Shown: positions 12,734 through 25,897 of the stretch, piece by piece
Numbering within the stretch: position 1 is the first letter of the stretch
Layout: every line of letters begins with the position of its first letter
From: Phocoena phocoena
Lineage: Eukaryota; Chordata; Mammalia; Artiodactyla; Phocoenidae
Assembly (NCBI RefSeq): GCF_963924675.1
Contig: NC_089236.1
Span: 31,891,319 to 31,955,318 of the forward strand
Direction: 5' to 3'
Length of the DNA stretch: 64,000 nt
The notes under the pieces: generated by a model
Databases searched by the model: none
What the model saw: the letters and a program-made list of their open reading frames with translations, nothing else
Told to the model about the DNA's origin: nothing
Made by a program: the position numbers and the translations under genes

Positions 12734-15700
12734 TTGATTTGAAAGTAAAGAAAGTGAACCAAGATTAACATTAGATAGTAAATATAACAACTAATACAGT
12801 TAATGTTATTAGTAAAGCAGCCATGTTGCACTCAAATTGTTAATTAATAGGATGTTAACAATAGAAGACAAAAAGAAAACAAAAATAATTCATAAAAGGC
12901 AAACAAAATCACTATGAAGGAACTGGAGATAGACTGTTATAAAAATATCAAGGAAGAAAACTGTGGGGGAAAAACTACATATTTAAAAATGTATATAACT
13001 AACGTAATATTAAACATAAATATTTGTCTAAGTATCAGTTCAGAGCTTGGCTTGGCCCGGAAATTTATGGTCTTAGAGGATTCATGTATTTATTTATTTT
13101 TCAAATGTTTTCCAAGTTATTCTGACTCAAAATAATCAGAAGTTCAAAATAAAATTTGCTGAATTTCCTTTGTTATGGATTTTATTTTGATGTTTGCTCA
13201 AAAGGCCATTAAAATGTGTTCATCGATGGGCTGATTTGGAATTTCTTGTGTGCCTGTAAAGTCACATTGAGATATTGCATTATTCTAAGATTCCAAAAGT
13301 TTTTAACAAAACTTAATGGAACTATTCCAGTGTAATTCCATCAAGTAAGAGATCTCAAAATTGCAGTATATCTTTATACCATAGACATGAACCATACTGT
13401 ATGAAAATAGAAAACAAGCTCAAGAATTGTATAGTATAGCCATTGATCTTACAAAAGCATCTGTCTGCCAGAGCAAAGCTGAACCCTGCACACCAAACAG
13501 CCTTATACTTATTTAGTACTCTCTCAATCTTCTAAGACACATGCACCTATCTTTTAAGTCTGGAATAAGACTGTGTCATTCTAGACGATAAAATTATCTC
13601 CAAAATACATATTGTAAATTACTTGTTTTGGCAAAGGAATAGACAAGATAACTTGTATTGCATTTTTCTTTGATTCTTTGCATTTTATACAAAAACATCC
13701 CGTTGAATGGGGGGGAAATGCAAGCAACATATTCAAGGTCAAGTATCATTAATAAAAGTTTATTTTCTCAAAGAGGTTGTACATGTAAACAAAGCCTTGG
13801 AATCCCACTAGTGTCCAGTAAGTACCACAAAATATATTAAGCCATCTGTTTTGCTTTATCTTTTTAGAACTAAAATTTCAAAGCTAAAATCTGCCTCTAG
13901 TGTCCTCCAGTTGCAAGGCAACTGTTACCATGCTAAGGTTTAATGTGTCTACAAACAATCTGTTTCATGACCTCACAGTTCACTTACATAGAGGTGTACT
14001 GATTTGTCATAAATTGTGTTGTTAGCTTAGAATTTCCAAAAGTAACATCTGTAAACTTTCATTTTATCATATGTTTTATGAGAATTTTCATTTTCAGAAT
14101 TTTGCTTGCCATTATTCCAAACAAAATTAATAACCCCTGGAAAACATAAAGTGGAAAGCTAGGTGCCATGTGGTAGGCATTTTTTGCTCATTTTGTTGAC
14201 CATACCATGAAAACAAAAAGGTTAAATTTGTGGCTAAGTACTGCCCAAACCAACTTTGAAAAATGTCACCTCCAGGAACATCACTGTTCTCTGGTTGATA
14301 TCTCTTTACATTCTCATTTGAAAATCAAATGAGCATTTCTAGGCTAGGGTGTGCCAGTGGGTTTACTTTTAACTGGAAAAAGAACTCCTCTTTCTTAAAA
14401 GTCAGGTAATGATTTCAATGTGTTTCTAAGCAAGACCTGAATAAAATATTAGACAATCATGCTCAAAAGCTATTAGTGGTTTTCTAATCTAATACACAGG
14501 GAGGTAGTATTGAAAGTAATTGGAGTTTTCTTTATTTGTAGCTGTAGAACTTGTGGGAAATTTACCAAGTATACCATTTTTTTGAAGTTTTCATTAGGCA
14601 AAGTGCTGAGTTTCAAGTTCTTTACATGTGAATAGGAAAAATATTCTGATGTATTAACTGATAAATATAACACATGAAAGATTCTGTAGAAATAAATACA
14701 CAGTATTCATAAGATAAAATCTAGACCTGCAGAGAGGAGAGATAAGCCCTTTTACTCTGTTTCATTTTTCAACTACTAATAATACTCTGTTATTCTAAGG
14801 CAGGATCTTATAATCATTTTTATATTTCTGGAGCCAAACTCAAAGGGTAGAATGCAATATGTTCTCAGGTAAAGAGATTTTAATTGAATTAATTAATGGA
14901 AGCATCAATTTGGAATGAAACTTAAATCTACACTTTTTCAACATTGACCGAAAGTCTTCGCTAACCATGTGATTTTCTTGTCCATAGTACATAGCAAATG
15001 CTTGCATAGGAAATTACTAAATATGGAGAAATGGGTACCTTTTATGTAGAGAAAGAGTTGTCTGACTTAAACCAAAAAGCACAAACAATCGAACAATGTT
15101 GTGTGACAGAATGAGGCACTGTTTCTATCCTCTGAAAGCTTAGTACCAAATGTTGAATTTCCTTGGGTATGTAGAGGGCAGAGTATGTTTGGTTCATGTT
15201 TTTTAGTTGATAACTTTTGACATTTGTGTTAAGTTTTAGGATGAAGGACAAGAATCAGACAAAATGCCAAAACCCCAACTATCACAACCTTAGAAATAGG
15301 TCTCTGATCCCCCCAAAATAAGCCCTTTCAAGAATATAAATCCAACTGTACTCTCAAACTGTAGATTTTGCATGGTAGAGGCTCAATTAGGGGAGAATGA
15401 CTAGGATTTATTTCCATTAGCATACAAAAACTCCATTTAAGGAACATTTAGACGGTGACAAAAGAATTCCTTCCCCACTGCATCTTTAAAAGGGCACAGG
15501 CACAATATTTCTCGTCCTGCTGATAATCATTTTTTTTCTTCCTGCTGTTCATCCATTCCCTGCTTTTGAAAACTAAATTTTTTCTTTTAAGAAAAGAGAT
15601 GGGAAATATTCAAATAAATCCTAATCACTTGACCTAGGGACAAATTATAATGACCACCATTTTAAATATCATAAACATAACCTAAAAAATAAGAACTTGA

Positions 15701-16290
15701 TCCATTTTCAATATAAATTGATGTTGTATTTTTCAACACTTGCAAGATGCATTAAAATATGTTCTCCTTAAGAGATTTCAAATTCATTACCAGGCAGTTA
15801 TGTTTTCACTTTAGTTTTAAAGGCAGAGCTGACAGTGCTCTGAATAAAAATGAAAAGTAAATTCCACAGTCAGAAAGATCTAGTAAGTGTGAGCCCTTGT
15901 TCCATGGGACTTGAGATTATACATTAGGCAAACAAATAGCCTGCTGATTCAGACTCAGTGAGTGCCAGGGTGGTTAAAATAAGAAAAAAAATGCTAAAAA
16001 TATATTGGGTCTGGCTACCAAGAGTCTTATTAGCCAGATATAAAAATCAATATAAAGCTTTTGAATTCTCAATTTTGAGATTTTTAAAGAACCTATAAAG
16101 GGAATATTATTTGTCTTCCTGTTCACCTATTAAAATAAAATAGAGGCTGGAGCTCTCCTCCTCTTCTGGCTAAGAACAGTATAAGAATCACTTTAGATAA
16201 GGCAAATGCTGCTTCTTCGGATCCTTAATCTCTGAACAATTCTTCATTCATTACCATGTCACCCACTCAGTTAATTCTAAGATTATGTCT
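12734..16290. other. No recognisable gene or repeat
   Basis: A long AT-rich stretch, with only short open frames of 60-73 codons and no features I can identify. It is the longest block free of visible young repeats in the left third of the window. Confidence 0.5.
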
Positions 16291-16299
16291 GAATTTCAG

Positions 16300-16430
16300 A
16301 ACTAGAAAGGGTCTTAGAGATCATTTAATTAAATGCTTAATTTTATATTTGAGTAAAGTGAATAAGCATTGTAAGTCAGCTATTTGGTTGGATAGCAGTC
16401 ACAAGTAGAATTCAAATCTTGTGATTCTTG
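16300..16430 (-). mobile_element. Possible MIR-type relic
   Basis: The order of motifs (a 'tagaaagggtcttagagatcat' type start, then a degraded 'gaagcaagtcagc...attcaaat' region) resembles a MIR-like SINE in antisense. It is very diverged, so the call is weak. Confidence 0.35.
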
Positions 16431-16570
16431 TGATCCTCCATCAGCAGTTTTTGGGTTTTTTGTTTTCCTGCCCATCCATCATACTTAATAGTAATGTTGT
16501 TTTGTAAACCAAAATCAGCAGCCTTCAAACATTTTTGATATAAGGTGAGAAATATATTTCACATCAATAT

Positions 16571-16598
16571 CACACATACACACACACACACACACACA
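16571..16598 (+). repeat. (CA)n microsatellite
   Basis: A short CA dinucleotide run with one CATA interruption at its left. Confidence 0.95.
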
Positions 16599-16599
16599 A

Positions 16600-18525
16600 A
16601 GAATGGACAAAAGTTTCTTGAAACAATACTTACTACATATGATACATCAAGGAATTCTTGGTTCCTTTCTGTCATATGCTATTCTATTTATTTTTAATGG
16701 TGATCAAGACCCAATAAAATAATCATTTCACTATTCACTAATGATTGACAGACATTTTGAAACAGTAGCCGTAGTCTAACTTTTCTGTTTTCTTGTCTTC
16801 AAAGAAACAAAAGAACTTTACTTGTAACTTGAGGAATTTATGCCAACAGTCTAACAGGCACCAGAGTAGTGCACATGCCCTCCAGGTGGAGGGAGACCCT
16901 CAGCAAAAGTGACTGTGCTGATTTTACTCATTATGCTGTTTCTCTCATATCAATATTCCCCCAATACTGTTTGTTCAAGTAGCACTCTGGCCCTTCCAGT
17001 CAGGAAGAGGATGATCTGTAGAAGAAGGTTTATTTCCCCATAACTAACTGCTTCAACTTTCTCAATTCCCTTTTCCTGGGCAGAAACATTTGCTTTCCAA
17101 CCACGAACAACAGAGATGTTGGAAAATCAGAAGTTTTCACTGTAATTTCTTTTCCTCTCACAAGTAAATTGGGTTTCCCACATTCAGCTGGCTAGTTCTC
17201 TTTCAATAATCCTTGAACAGAAACCCATGTGTTTCTTTTATTTTGTTGCCCCATTCCATGGATCACAGGCAAGCCATTCTTCCACCTAATTCCTCTCTCT
17301 AAAGTGATGATGGGGAGCCCCATAGAATATGTACAAGTCCTTCAACTCTGTCTTGGTAGTCACTTGCCAGCTCCTTACCCACCCTGCTCCCTGCATCTCC
17401 TCCGTCATATTCCCATTCTCTCTCTGTCTCTCACACACTCATATTCTGTCTGCCTCACATGCAAACATACACATCCCCACAGGGGTGCATGCCTGTATCT
17501 GTGCAAGCTGACTTGGCTCTTCAGGTAAACACAGGTATGTTCACCACCACCGTCACCACATCCCCATTTGCCATACCTCTGAGCACATACATAAAGACCC
17601 CCACGACCACCATGAGCCAGTCCAGAGATCAAGTGACCTTTACATACCTAATTCTTTCTATCGCCTACTTCCGTGATTCTGTTCACTTGCTTTCAACCAA
17701 AGCTTAAGCAAAAGCCTAATGTGAGAGTGAGGGAGAGGAGGAATCCTTCTGGTTTAAGAGAATGCTGAATTCATAGATTGGTTTTGCCTCGTATTGGCCT
17801 ACCCACCTCGATCCTTCATCCTCCAGCACTACCAGGCTGCCTCAGATCCTTGGAATAGTTTAAAAACCTGAGGTCTCTCTCCAGTGCTCTCAGAGGCTAC
17901 TAGAAAAAAATATACAATATTCTGATGATCTGAAATGGGGATAGAAAGAAGAAAATAAAAAGAAGAGAAGTAAAGGGAAATGAATTTCTCACTAGGTGTT
18001 GGATAACACCTGGAAGATCTAAGAACAATGTTAATGCTGAAGACTTTATCACAAATATCATTGGCTGTTTGTTTTTATCCTCATATCAGATTGTTTTTGG
18101 TAGTAGTCACTCAAGTGGTGAAAGGGTTTTTGGAAAGATAGTACTTTATTATGACAAATATCACTAATGGTTAAGCCATCTCTACAACCCTGAAGCAGTC
18201 ATGAGCCCTAAAAAGAACAAGACAAATTAAATTAAAAGGGATAAGCACACATTGGACCATGGTGCCCCTTGGCAAACAAGGCATCCTATCCTCCTTAGCT
18301 GAAATTATTTTTCAAGCAGTAAGGGAGTAGACTGCTGTGAGGCTCTCTCTCTGCTCTGCACAGCAGTTATAGAGATCGCAGGTGATGATGCTATTCCAGC
18401 CTCTGAATGGTCAGAGAAGAATTTCTGCTTCTTCACATTTGACCTCATGACTCAATATCAGATGTAACTGCAGAATAAAAGCCGGTGGTCTCGAAGCTTT
18501 CCTACTGCTCCAACCATCCAGATGA
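16600..18525. other. No recognisable gene
   Basis: Unique-looking sequence. The overlapping open frames around 17229-17707 (60-99 codons) are all explained by a CT/CA-rich patch at 17390-17600 and show no domain. Confidence 0.45.
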
Positions 18526-18536
18526 TCAACCGGGTA

Positions 18537-18724
18537 ATCTTTTTTTTTTTTTTTTTTGGTACGCGGGCCTCTCACTGTTGTGGCCTCTCCCGTTGTGGAG
18601 CACAGGCTCTGGACGCGCAGGCCCAGCGGCCATGGCTCACGGGCCCAGCTGCTCTGCGTCATGTGGGATCTTCCCGGACCGGGGCACGAACACGTGTCCC
18701 CTGCATGCGCCACTAGGGAAGCCC
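18537..18724 (-). mobile_element. CHR-type SINE, short form with internal deletion
   Basis: This minus-strand short CHR SINE has a perfect 11-bp target-site duplication, TCAACCGGGTA, at 18526-18536 and 18725-18735. Compared with the other copies it lacks about 23 bp in the tRNA-like head, between the 'CCTGCAT' and 'GCGCCAC' motifs near 18701. It is therefore shorter than its siblings in this window. Confidence 0.95.
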
Positions 18725-18735
18725 TCAACCGGGTA

Positions 18736-19870
18736 CTTTTGATTTTAGACACTCTAGACTTAAAGTAGCACAGCACCCATAGCTTCCTCCCCATAGTCAA
18801 AAGAACCTGTCTAACCCAGTTGTACAGTATTTAGCAAAGACTTACCATTGCTGTGAAAACTACATAAGCAAAGGTGTGGGCAGAAAGGTTTCTTGATAAC
18901 ATTCTTATCTCTCTTATATGCTTTTAGTTAAATATGGATGAAAATGTTTACAGCAATTTACAATGTCAAGCCATTACCAGGATGGATTCTTCTCATTGAA
19001 GGTGGGTGAAAGGTTAAACAGTGAGAAATTTGGCAAGTCTTCTTGGCCAATCTCCTTCAACGATCTGTTTCAGAAGCCCTTCAGTTATCTGTGTTCTGCT
19101 TTCAGCCTCACCATTTATTTGAGGGTGGTGAGGCACAATTGTGACAGGTTAGATAAGGTGGCTGTCTGCACATTCCTCAGCTCAACTGAGGCAAAAAAAC
19201 AGAACCAATAATGTCCGTCAATCTGAGATGCTGTAAATAAGTGACACAGAGTCATCTGTGCCCAGGCAGCAGAGATTTAATTTAGGCCTAGGAGCTCTTG
19301 GAGGAATGTTGAACAGTCTCCCAGATTCATAAATTGTTTTCTCTAGAATGATCCAGCCAAAGAATTTGAGCTTTTAACTATGGCTTCCTTAGTCCCCTTA
19401 CCCAGGAAAGAAAGTGCCTTGGATTTGTTATAACAGCAAATTGGTATGTGCTAAACACCTTTAAAGACTTCTAAATATCAAAATCACTTCCACAAGACCA
19501 GCTACACTTTAAAGCCAAAGCTTTTATGCAAACACTTCAGAATGTGTGCGTTTAGTGTGGCAAACATAATGCAATCACTGCATTTGAGAACAGCAATGTC
19601 ATTTTCATTTCCCCCTTTAAAATGTGTGCTTTATGCATAGACAGTTCACATGAATATTTGTGAAAAGCTTGGTTCCTGAGCAATGACTTACTGAAAAGTA
19701 AACAATTGGTGTCTCGTTGCTTGTGGCATTTGTGGCTAAATCTAAGCTCCTGAGCTGAGCAATGGTTGCCATTCTGTGTAGTGTGATAACACAGATACAG
19801 AAGATAGCAACTACTTAGAACTGTCCCCATGCTGGTCTCCACTGACGCAAATTCATTTCCTATAGGTATT
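18736..19870. other. No recognisable feature
   Basis: AT-rich sequence with no open frame over 114 codons and no family I recognise. Confidence 0.45.
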
Positions 19871-19899
19871 GTATTAATCTGGGGTGGGGGTGGCAAGGG

Positions 19900-20480
19900 G
19901 TGTGGCAGCTTGAAGCAGGACTTCTTTCCTTGTCTTCTTTTCTTCTTTGAAGAAATAATTCATCAAAGAGACAGAAATTGTGAAGGAGAAAAAGCATTTA
20001 TTAGAAGCAAAGTATGTGTGGAAGAATACACAGGCAAACTCACAGAGTGAGTTGCACCCAGGGGGTGGCTTAGATTGCTTATATGGGGGCAGCCTTCTGG
20101 GTTGTCTCTGGCCAGTCATCTTGCTTGTGCCCCTATTTGATCTGACTCAGGGCCCTCCCTGGTGAGTGTGTGAGCATCCCTCAGTCAAGATGGGTTCCAG
20201 CATGAAGGTTTCTGGGAGGTTGGCAGGACATATTATGGGTTGATAGTGCCTCCTTCTTTTGGCCCCTCTCTAGACTGAGGACCTTCTTTGTGTATTGTGT
20301 CAGGCTGGAAAACCCTCTTGACCACAAGAATGAGAAAAATGTGGTCGATTTGTCTTCCACCCAATCACTGTTCTGCTCCTGCTGGTCTCTTATCTCAAGG
20401 TGTCAGCAGGAGACTGGTTGCAGCTGCTCAGCCTGGGGTCCATCCATCTCCTACCTCAATTATGATTCGGCATCACAGTA
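19900..20480 (-). mobile_element. Probable antisense ERV LTR
   Basis: On the minus strand, a polyadenylation signal (AATAAA, complement near 19996-20001) is followed by a U5-like end that runs to a possible terminus near 19901, where the plus strand begins TGTGGCAG. The upstream GC-richer block (20040-20460) fits a U3. No target-site duplication could be defined, so the outer limits and the ERV class are uncertain. Confidence 0.5.
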
Positions 20481-21265
20481 TAATGTGAAGACATTTATTC
20501 ATTCAAGGAAAACTTATGGGTTTTCTTTGTTATTTAGTTGTACCACCAACTGTGAGATGGATTTCTTTTAGATGGAGTGAAAGTCAAGAGACACTGATGA
20601 AAAGGCGACCCTGGAAATTCCAACTACAGAGTTCTCAAGTTTTCTACTCAATATTTAATATATGTAAATGATAAGGAATTCCATGAATCATTTTCACAAA
20701 ATAAATCCTTAAAACCAAGAGAGAAAATTGTGTTTACCAGGGTTCATTTTAGGAAGAACTGTGTATTTGTTGGAAGAAATAGTTTGATAAGTAACTTGGG
20801 TTGAGGGTGATACCACAGGGCAAGTTCAGATAGCAAAAGCTACAAAAGTCCAGGGTGAGAATTCATGACAAAATTGAAGAGAGGAATTCATGACACAACT
20901 GGGGGATGCAGACCAAGAAGGAAGGAGAAAGAAATATGGAGAGCACAGAGAAAGGAGGTGGTAGATTCTAAGTATAGCAATGAGTGACCATGTCATTTTT
21001 AAGTAAATTTGACAAATATCCTAAAATGTTGGTGTGAGTGAATTTCTTTTTGAAACTACGTGAGAAGCTGAATTCTACATTCTGTACTAATTTTGAGCAA
21101 AATATAAGTGCTAAGTCTGGACTCAGTAGCTGATATGTAAAATGTGATATGATTTGTTGACTCTGTGCCCAGGAAACCAGCAGAAATATTTTACCCAACT
21201 TGGAATCCTAAAAAATAAGAGCTCATGTCTAACACACCCACCAGAAATTAAAATCTAGTTAAGTT
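20481..21265. other. No recognisable feature
   Basis: AT-rich sequence with no gene-like frame and no repeat I can name. Confidence 0.45.
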
Positions 21266-21269
21266 GAAG

Positions 21270-22260
21270 AACTCAATATAAAAAATTACTCCATTAAAAA
21301 TTGATGAGAAATTAAGAAAATATTTTCTGATTACCAGGTGAAGAGAGAATATTTTGCAAAGCAAGGTGAAAGGGAAAATCTTATTAAGATGCTTGAAGTG
21401 TATGAATATTAAATATTTTTAAAGTTTAAAAGGTAAAAATTTAATTGGCAAAGATCACTATGAATATGACAAATAGTAAAAAATAATACTCAATAAAAAG
21501 GCTTCTGTAAATCAATATGATAAATACTAACACTTTACTATAAACATGAGCAAAAATATCAATTCTAGAGAACACAAAAAAGAAAATAAGAGTGCGTAGT
21601 GAGTGTATAAATGCTGGAATCCTCAATGTGGTGAGAATGTGATGAGATGAGCAATCTCATAAACTGCTGATAGGCCCATGAGTTGGTCTAGCTTTTCCTG
21701 AAGGCATATTCATTCATAGTCTCCCAGTAAGCCTGTTCCTGTGATTCTATCTCACTGAGATTATTAGAAATATGAATATATGTTAGTATAAATATACCAG
21801 ATATTATATTATTTATTATAGAAAAAAATTCAAATTATTCCAGGTGTCCCGGAATGGTTAAATAATGATGTCACATACTCATGATGGAACATTATGCAGC
21901 TATTAAAATGATGATGTTTTCAAAACATGATCAATGACATGATAAAAGGCCTATAATATACCGTGAGGAGAAAAAATGTCAAATACAAAATTATGTATAT
22001 ACTAGAATTCCTATGGTCTCTCTTTGTCTCTCTTTCTTTGTTTATACTTAGATAAAGAAAACAGACAAGAGATATATATAAAGAGAAACACAGGAAACAT
22101 AAATCACCATTATATGTGGATTCTTAGAATAAGAGGTTTTCATTTGCTTCTTCATACTTTTCCATATTTTTCAAATTTTCAAAATGAGCATTTATTTCTT
22201 TTGTGATTGTTACTTTTGATTGTTCTTTTACCAATCAAAAAATACTATCCTCTTAAAGCA
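21270..22260 (+). mobile_element. Ancient L1 (L1ME-type) 3' end
   Basis: From about 21640 the sequence follows the end of ORF2 and the 3' UTR of an old L1M/L1ME family. This includes the 'aactgctgatagg' region, the 'ggttaaataatg...cattatgcagctattaaaa' region (21850-21910), and the 3' UTR ending in 'ttttcaaattttcaaaatgag' (22170-22190). The left part (21270-21640) is a weaker match. No open frame survives. Confidence 0.65.
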
Positions 22261-22439
22261 CTGAATAAATAGGAAAAATACACTCTAAAATTAAGAGATG
22301 CTAAAGTTGGGATGTACCTAAAGAATAAAGCCTTTTTTGATTTTCTGTAGAACCACCATGCAGTATGAGAAAAGAGCTGAAGATCGCTATTGTATATATG
22401 GTTGCATTAGAATAGAGACCCCACAAAGTTAAACTTCAT

Positions 22440-22721
22440 CATTAAGTATGGAATGGCTTATAAAGTATATATAGCTAATATAATATATATATTTTATAAT
22501 ATATAATATATACATAATATATCCATTTTATCAATTCACTTAATATACTGTAATAATAATTATATATATATAATATATATTTTATTTATATATATATAAT
22601 TATTATTACAGTATATTATTATATATAATAGGTATTATATATAATATATAAATTTATGTATGTGTGTGTCTGTGTTGCCAAAAAGTACACTACTGGCTTT
22701 TAAGTGAATTGATAAAATGGA
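22440..22721. repeat. AT-rich long inverted repeat
   Basis: Two nested pairs of perfect arms are visible. The inner 30-nt arms at 22541-22570 and 22589-22618 have an 18-nt loop. The outer 22-nt arms are at 22522-22543 and 22700-22721. On the right side an 81-nt stretch (22619-22699) separates the inner and outer arms, so one continuous palindrome of about 52 nt per arm appears to have been interrupted. The sequence could form a hairpin or cruciform. Confidence 0.9.
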
Positions 22722-23189
22722 TTGAGCAAGACAAAATCATATTGGAGCCTCTTTGCAAGTTTCAAGTTAATTTGTATTTACCTTACATTTGAGGCATAGT
22801 TAACCTTAACTGATGGGGATCCTATCATCATAGGCCGTGCTTCTGCAGTTATTGAAGCCCTAACAGCCTAAGGCTGTGTAGGTATAGAGCATAAAGCTAC
22901 TGGCATAGTCAAAACCCCAGGCAGAATAAGCTGAGGTCACAATTGTTGGGACTGACATCAATCCCAACTGAGCCAGAAGAGTACAGTCTTCTAGCCTCTG
23001 AAAATGATAAGCCACAACTAAATCTGTTATTTCCCATCTCTGTTTTCCTCAGTCCATTCCCTCCACATTCTTCATGATTTTATTTAGACTATTAATTTTT
23101 TTTCAAAGCTCTAACCTTTCACTCTTAAATTTCCCATCAGCAGTTAAGTGGGCTGAATTTTTCTCCCATAAAATCAATACAAAAAATCG

Positions 23190-24430
23190 TTAAATGCAAA
23201 GTCCTCTATTGACCTCACATGCCTTCCAGCAAACACTGGATCTCTTTGCTCGTTTTCCAACAAAACATCTCCACAAACTTGTCTATAGTCCCTGTCTACA
23301 TTTCACTTTCTCCCAATCACTCCTCCATCAAATGGCCTTCATGTGGTTAAATCCAAGATATATTTTTAGTACTTATCTTCTTATATATTTACTCTTGACG
23401 CTCCCCTATCCTTCTTTCTTTCTTGGAAACACTCCCTGCCCTCAGCTTCCATAATTTTGGGCTAAGTTTCCTAAATTGAGCCATTCCTGCTGTCTCCTTT
23501 ATATGATCAAACTTCTCTGCCAGATCTTTAAATGTTGGCTTAGGTCTGGATTCTTTGCTTTTTAAATATAAGAATCTGCCCTCTTCACCCTGTTGATTTG
23601 ATTCATGTTGATGGCTCTAATCATTACCCTATTAGAATTTTACCAAATTTTATCTCAAGATCTAGCCATTTCTCTGAGCTCCTATTTTAACAGGATGTTT
23701 AAAAGATGCCTCAGAACTACGCCAAATTCATGATCTATCACACCCACCACACTCACCACCACTACCCATAATTTCACTCTATTCTTATGTTTTCTATCTC
23801 ATTGAATGGTACCACCTCATTAAGTTGTACACACCATATATTTAAACATTATGCATAATAGATCCTTCATTATTTCCTTAACTGACCCAGTACCAAATCT
23901 GGCTGTTTTTTGCCTCCTAAAATGCATCCATTTCTTCCCACGTTTACCATAGCTTGCCTGGTCTCTTTGCCCTCCAAAATGCAAGTTTGATCACATTATC
24001 CACTGCTAGAAACCCTGAAAGGGGTTTCCATTAGTTCGTTAGACATCTTTTATGTGTTTTAAGACACCATTCACATTCATAGCCCTTGCCTCTCTCTCCA
24101 CTTCCTCTGTCACCATTTCTGTCAGCTTTCTGTACTCGAGATATGTTAACCTTCTTCTATATCTTAAAAATGACATGCTCCCCCATTTCATACTACATGC
24201 TGTTTCAACGCCTAACTGAAATGCCTTTCCAAGACACCTCGTTGCTATTATTTAATTCTTGCTCAACTTTTAAATCTTATCCATATATCATAAGATCTTA
24301 CTTTCATATATCACTTATGCTGCCTTTTAAAACTAAGTCTCCTCCAGCACAAACCAAGTCTCACAATACCCTCACCTTTCTTTCAGGGCATTTCTCACAG
24401 CTGTGATTTTAAATTATAGCTACAACCCTT
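23190..24430 (+). mobile_element. Ancient L2 LINE relic
   Basis: The sequence follows L2 ORF2 and its 3' end on the plus strand. The segment 23480-23700 resembles the reverse transcriptase region, and 23970-24420 resembles the part encoding the C-terminus of L2 ORF2 (motifs 'tttgatcacattatccactgct', 'ttaagacaccattcacattca'). It is degenerate and has no reading frame left. Confidence 0.65.
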
Positions 24431-24439
24431 TTATTGACT

Positions 24440-25330
24440 AAACATATTATGAATGAAGGTGTAAATAATTAATCAATTAATATGTACTAGGTACTGGGGT
24501 GGCAATAGAGATTTTAAGATAAATAAATCCAGGTTCCTGCTCTCCTTGCTGATGGGAAAGAAACCTAGACAAATAATTAAAGACATAATGCAGCATGATA
24601 AGTATTATAATAAAAAAGGTACCACACAAGTTTGTGGAGAGGAAGATTTAATTAACTTTATGTGGAAGGGACAGGGCAGGCAGGCTTCAAAGAAAAACTG
24701 ATATCTGTGCTGGACTTTGAAGGATCATCTGGAGTTAGTGAGGTAAAGACATTGAGAAAAAGAGATCCTAGGCATAAAGAACAATATGAACAAAGTCTAA
24801 AAGGAACTGGCATGCATGTCGGGTACAAGGGAATTGGCATGAATGCTTCATTTTGTCTGGAACATGTGGTGTTTGGAGGAAAGTGATGCAAGTTAAGTCA
24901 AAAAGATAGACTAGGATAAAACTGCCAAGGATCTGAAATGCTATGCAAAGGACCTGAGACTTTACTTTATTTGAACACGGTTGCATCTCCTTCTCTCTCT
25001 CTTTCAGGTGATCTGAGGTATTTGCAAAAGATAATGAATGGTAATGTGGGAAGTGAAGTGGAGAGGGATTGCAATATGAGAGGCAGAGAGACCAGTAGAA
25101 ACCTAACACAACCATATGATGAAGTTGTAATTAAAACAATAGCAATGGAACGGAGACAGTTTTGAAAGTGAGATAAATGTGATCTGGTAACCAACTGGAA
25201 TGTACACCAGGGAAATGATGAAATAAAAGAAGAGTCAGAGATGTCTAGCTGGGTGACTAAGTGGATTATGAGAACACTTACTGAGACAGTGGACACATTA
25301 GGAGGAAAAAGTGTGGGGATGAGTGCCACA
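24440..25330 (-). mobile_element. Ancient L2 LINE relic, antisense
   Basis: This is an L2 3' portion read on the minus strand. The plus strand shows the complement of the L2 3' end ('tactaggtactggggtgg' near 24485), then 'gactttgaaggat', 'gaacaatatgaacaaag' and further blocks in the order expected for inverted L2. It abuts the plus-strand L2 at 23190-24430 in a tail-to-tail arrangement. Confidence 0.65.
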
Positions 25331-25339
25331 TTTTTCTGC

Positions 25340-25895
25340 CTTTTTAGAGCATATAATCTAATAAAAGAGAGCCATATTATCACAACCTATACCATGAAAA
25401 AAATATGCAGGAAAACCTTATTTTTCCTAGCAGCTGGAGAGAAAGAGCATCTTAAGGAGAGTCCATCATTTGTTCATGAAGTGTTTTGATAAGTCTTCTT
25501 AGAATCTGGGCTGATAATTAAGATTTTCAGACCTGGGAACAAACTACATGGAATTTTTACCCAACAGAGGAGGAATGTAGCAAGAAATTTAGATAATTTG
25601 GGGAGGTGGGGAAAGATTGAAAAAGAGGGGAACATAGTACCTGGCATCACAGAAAGATAGCCAGTGGATATGTGGAGGTGGAATGTTTGTGTTATGTGTT
25701 GGTACAGAACTTTTCCTCAGTTTCTCCTATGAATTCTTCAAAAAATTCCTCATTTCCCACTAATGCCTTGTGAAGTATGTTTTCTTTGGGGAGAATACAA
25801 AGAAATACTCAAGGTTGTTTCATGCTTGATGCATGGAGAAATCAGAGGATTTCAATGCAATTTAAAAACCCTAGACCATTACTCCAGGAGGTGGA
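25340..25895. other. No recognisable feature
   Basis: Unidentified AT-rich sequence between the antisense L2 relic and the truncated L1. Confidence 0.4.
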
Positions 25896-25897
25896 TC

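Noticed and set aside
17229..17707. Overlapping open frames on both strands
   Set aside because: All lie in a CT/CA-rich region and give His/Thr/Ser-rich products with no family resemblance.
18411..18800. Open frame of 129 codons on the minus strand
   Set aside because: It is mostly the SINE body translated through its poly-A; similar frames occur at every CHR SINE in the window.
22440..22721. AT-rich palindrome as a replication origin or terminator
   Set aside because: Only composition supports this. The hairpin is real but a function is not shown.
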